Source: Candidatus Shapirobacteria bacterium UBA1420 (GTDB lineage Bacteria; Patescibacteriota; Microgenomatia; UBA12405). Taken from it: DNA of 6,369 nt. A program made the translations under genes and the position numbers. Location of the stretch: assembly GCA_002304845.1 (NCBI GenBank), contig DBPM01000023.1, forward strand, positions 4,923-11,291. The letters run 5' to 3'. The notes beneath the pieces are model-generated. The model ran no database searches and was not told the origin of the DNA. It saw nothing but the letters and a program-made list of their open reading frames with translations. Each line of letters starts with the position of its first letter. Position 1 is the stretch's first letter. Positions 5,762 to 6,369 of this stretch are shown here, in pieces.

Positions 5762-6369
5762 ATGATGTCGGTTGAGAAATTGTTAAAAAATTTAATAAAT
5801 ATTCCGTCGGTGAGCGGTGAGGAAACGATCGTGGCGGATTATATTGTTGATTTGCTGAATAAAAACGAATTTAAGATTAAAAAAATTCCGGTTGATAAAA
5901 AGCGTTTTAATGTTGTAGCGTCGACAGGAGAGCCGAGAGTGTATTTGTCGGCGCACATGGACACGGTATCCCCTTTTATTAAATACAGTGAAGATGAAAA
6001 ATTTGTTTATGGGCGTGGTGCTTGCGATACCAAGGCGTCAATTGCGTCAATGTTAGTGGCCGGAATAGAAGCTAAAAAGAGTGGAGTGGATAATTTTGGT
6101 TTGATTTTTACAGTCGGAGAAGAAAGTAATTTTGACGGTATCAAAGCACTAATTAAATCAAAATTAAAAATTCCTTACATAGTTATCGGTGAACCAACTT
6201 CATGTCAAGCGGTGAACAGCCATTATGGATTGTTAAATATTAAGATAACGACATCAGGTAAAGCAGCTCATACCAGCGATCCAACCAAGGGCATTAATGC
6301 CATTGATTTATTGATAGAAGCGATTAAGAAAATAAAACAAATTCCCGTTCATCCGGAAACTCCCTTTAG
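5762..6369 (+). CDS. M20-family metallopeptidase/deacylase (ArgE/DapE-like), C-terminus beyond right edge
   Basis: The frame encodes 202 residues and stays open at the window end; the closing TTTAG is read TTT-AG and is not a stop. Family motifs appear in order: IPSVSGEE (14-21), LSAHMDTV (H65, D67), GRGACDTK (D89), VGEES (E120 general base, E121 ligand), IGEPTS (E144) and the start of the lid domain, SGKAAHTSDPTKGINAI (165-181). H65, D89, E121 and E144 are four of the five usual ligands of the two-zinc centre; the last His would be off the edge. Relatives remove acyl groups from amino acids (acetylornithine deacetylase, succinyl-diaminopimelate desuccinylase) or act as di/tripeptidases; sequence alone does not choose among them. 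Members are usually 350-400 residues. ATG 5762 was preferred to ATG 5765 and to in-frame GTG codons at 5726 and 5735, which lie within the promoter. Confidence 0.92.
   Translation, partial: MMSVEKLLKNLINIPSVSGEETIVADYIVDLLNKNEFKIKKIPVDKKRFNVVASTGEPRVYLSAHMDTVSPFIKYSEDEKFVYGRGACDTKASIASMLVAGIEAKKSGVDNFGLIFTVGEESNFDGIKALIKSKLKIPYIVIGEPTSCQAVNSHYGLLNIKITTSGKAAHTSDPTKGINAIDLLIEAIKKIKQIPVHPETPF

Noticed and set aside
6365..6369. A TAG at the end of the window as the stop of the M20 gene.
   Set aside because: It is out of frame (TTT-AG), and an M20 protein of 202 residues would lack most of its lid and catalytic C-terminal part.

Overview
This window is AT-rich DNA with short intergenic gaps. It suggests a small-genome bacterium or an accessory region. 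No gene here fixes the lineage. Candidate Phyla (Patescibacteria-like) bacteria would fit the composition and the near-leaderless promoters, but that is a guess. The four complete stop codons seen in intact genes are TAA or TAG.

Layout from left to right. (1) Positions 1-239, minus strand: the N-terminal part of an XRE-family helix-turn-helix regulator that runs off the left edge. Its promoter lies over a perfect 11-bp inverted repeat (264-288). (2) Positions 240-508: a non-coding stretch with a stem-loop, a 12-bp palindrome set between a plausible -35 and -10, and a candidate structured RNA (about 431-527, plus strand) ending in a strong intrinsic terminator (497-527). The RNA points at the 3' end of a DUF3800 gene. 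Published comparative work described a group of 'DUF3800' RNA motifs near such genes, so this pairing is the most interesting item here. (3) Positions 509-4484, minus strand: a two-gene operon. The first gene encodes a 1029-residue single-chain restriction-modification enzyme (PD-(D/E)xK nuclease, N6-adenine methyltransferase and type ISP-like C-terminal specificity region, without a helicase). The second encodes the DUF3800 protein, whose start follows the first gene's stop by 10 bases. (4) Positions 4525-5186, plus strand: an HD-domain phosphohydrolase, divergent from the operon, whose start appears separated from its body by a one-base deletion in a G5-T-G5 tract. (5) Positions 5193-5702, minus strand: a Nudix hydrolase, convergent with the HD gene with only 6 bases between stops. 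(6) Positions 5762-6369, plus strand: the N-terminal two thirds or so of an M20-family metallopeptidase/deacylase, cut by the right edge.

Functionally, the restriction-modification gene, the DUF3800 gene and perhaps the small RNA look like a defence module placed between ordinary genes (HD, Nudix, M20). The XRE regulator may control itself. A link between it and the defence module is not shown by the sequence. All calls rest on reading motifs by eye; no database search was run.
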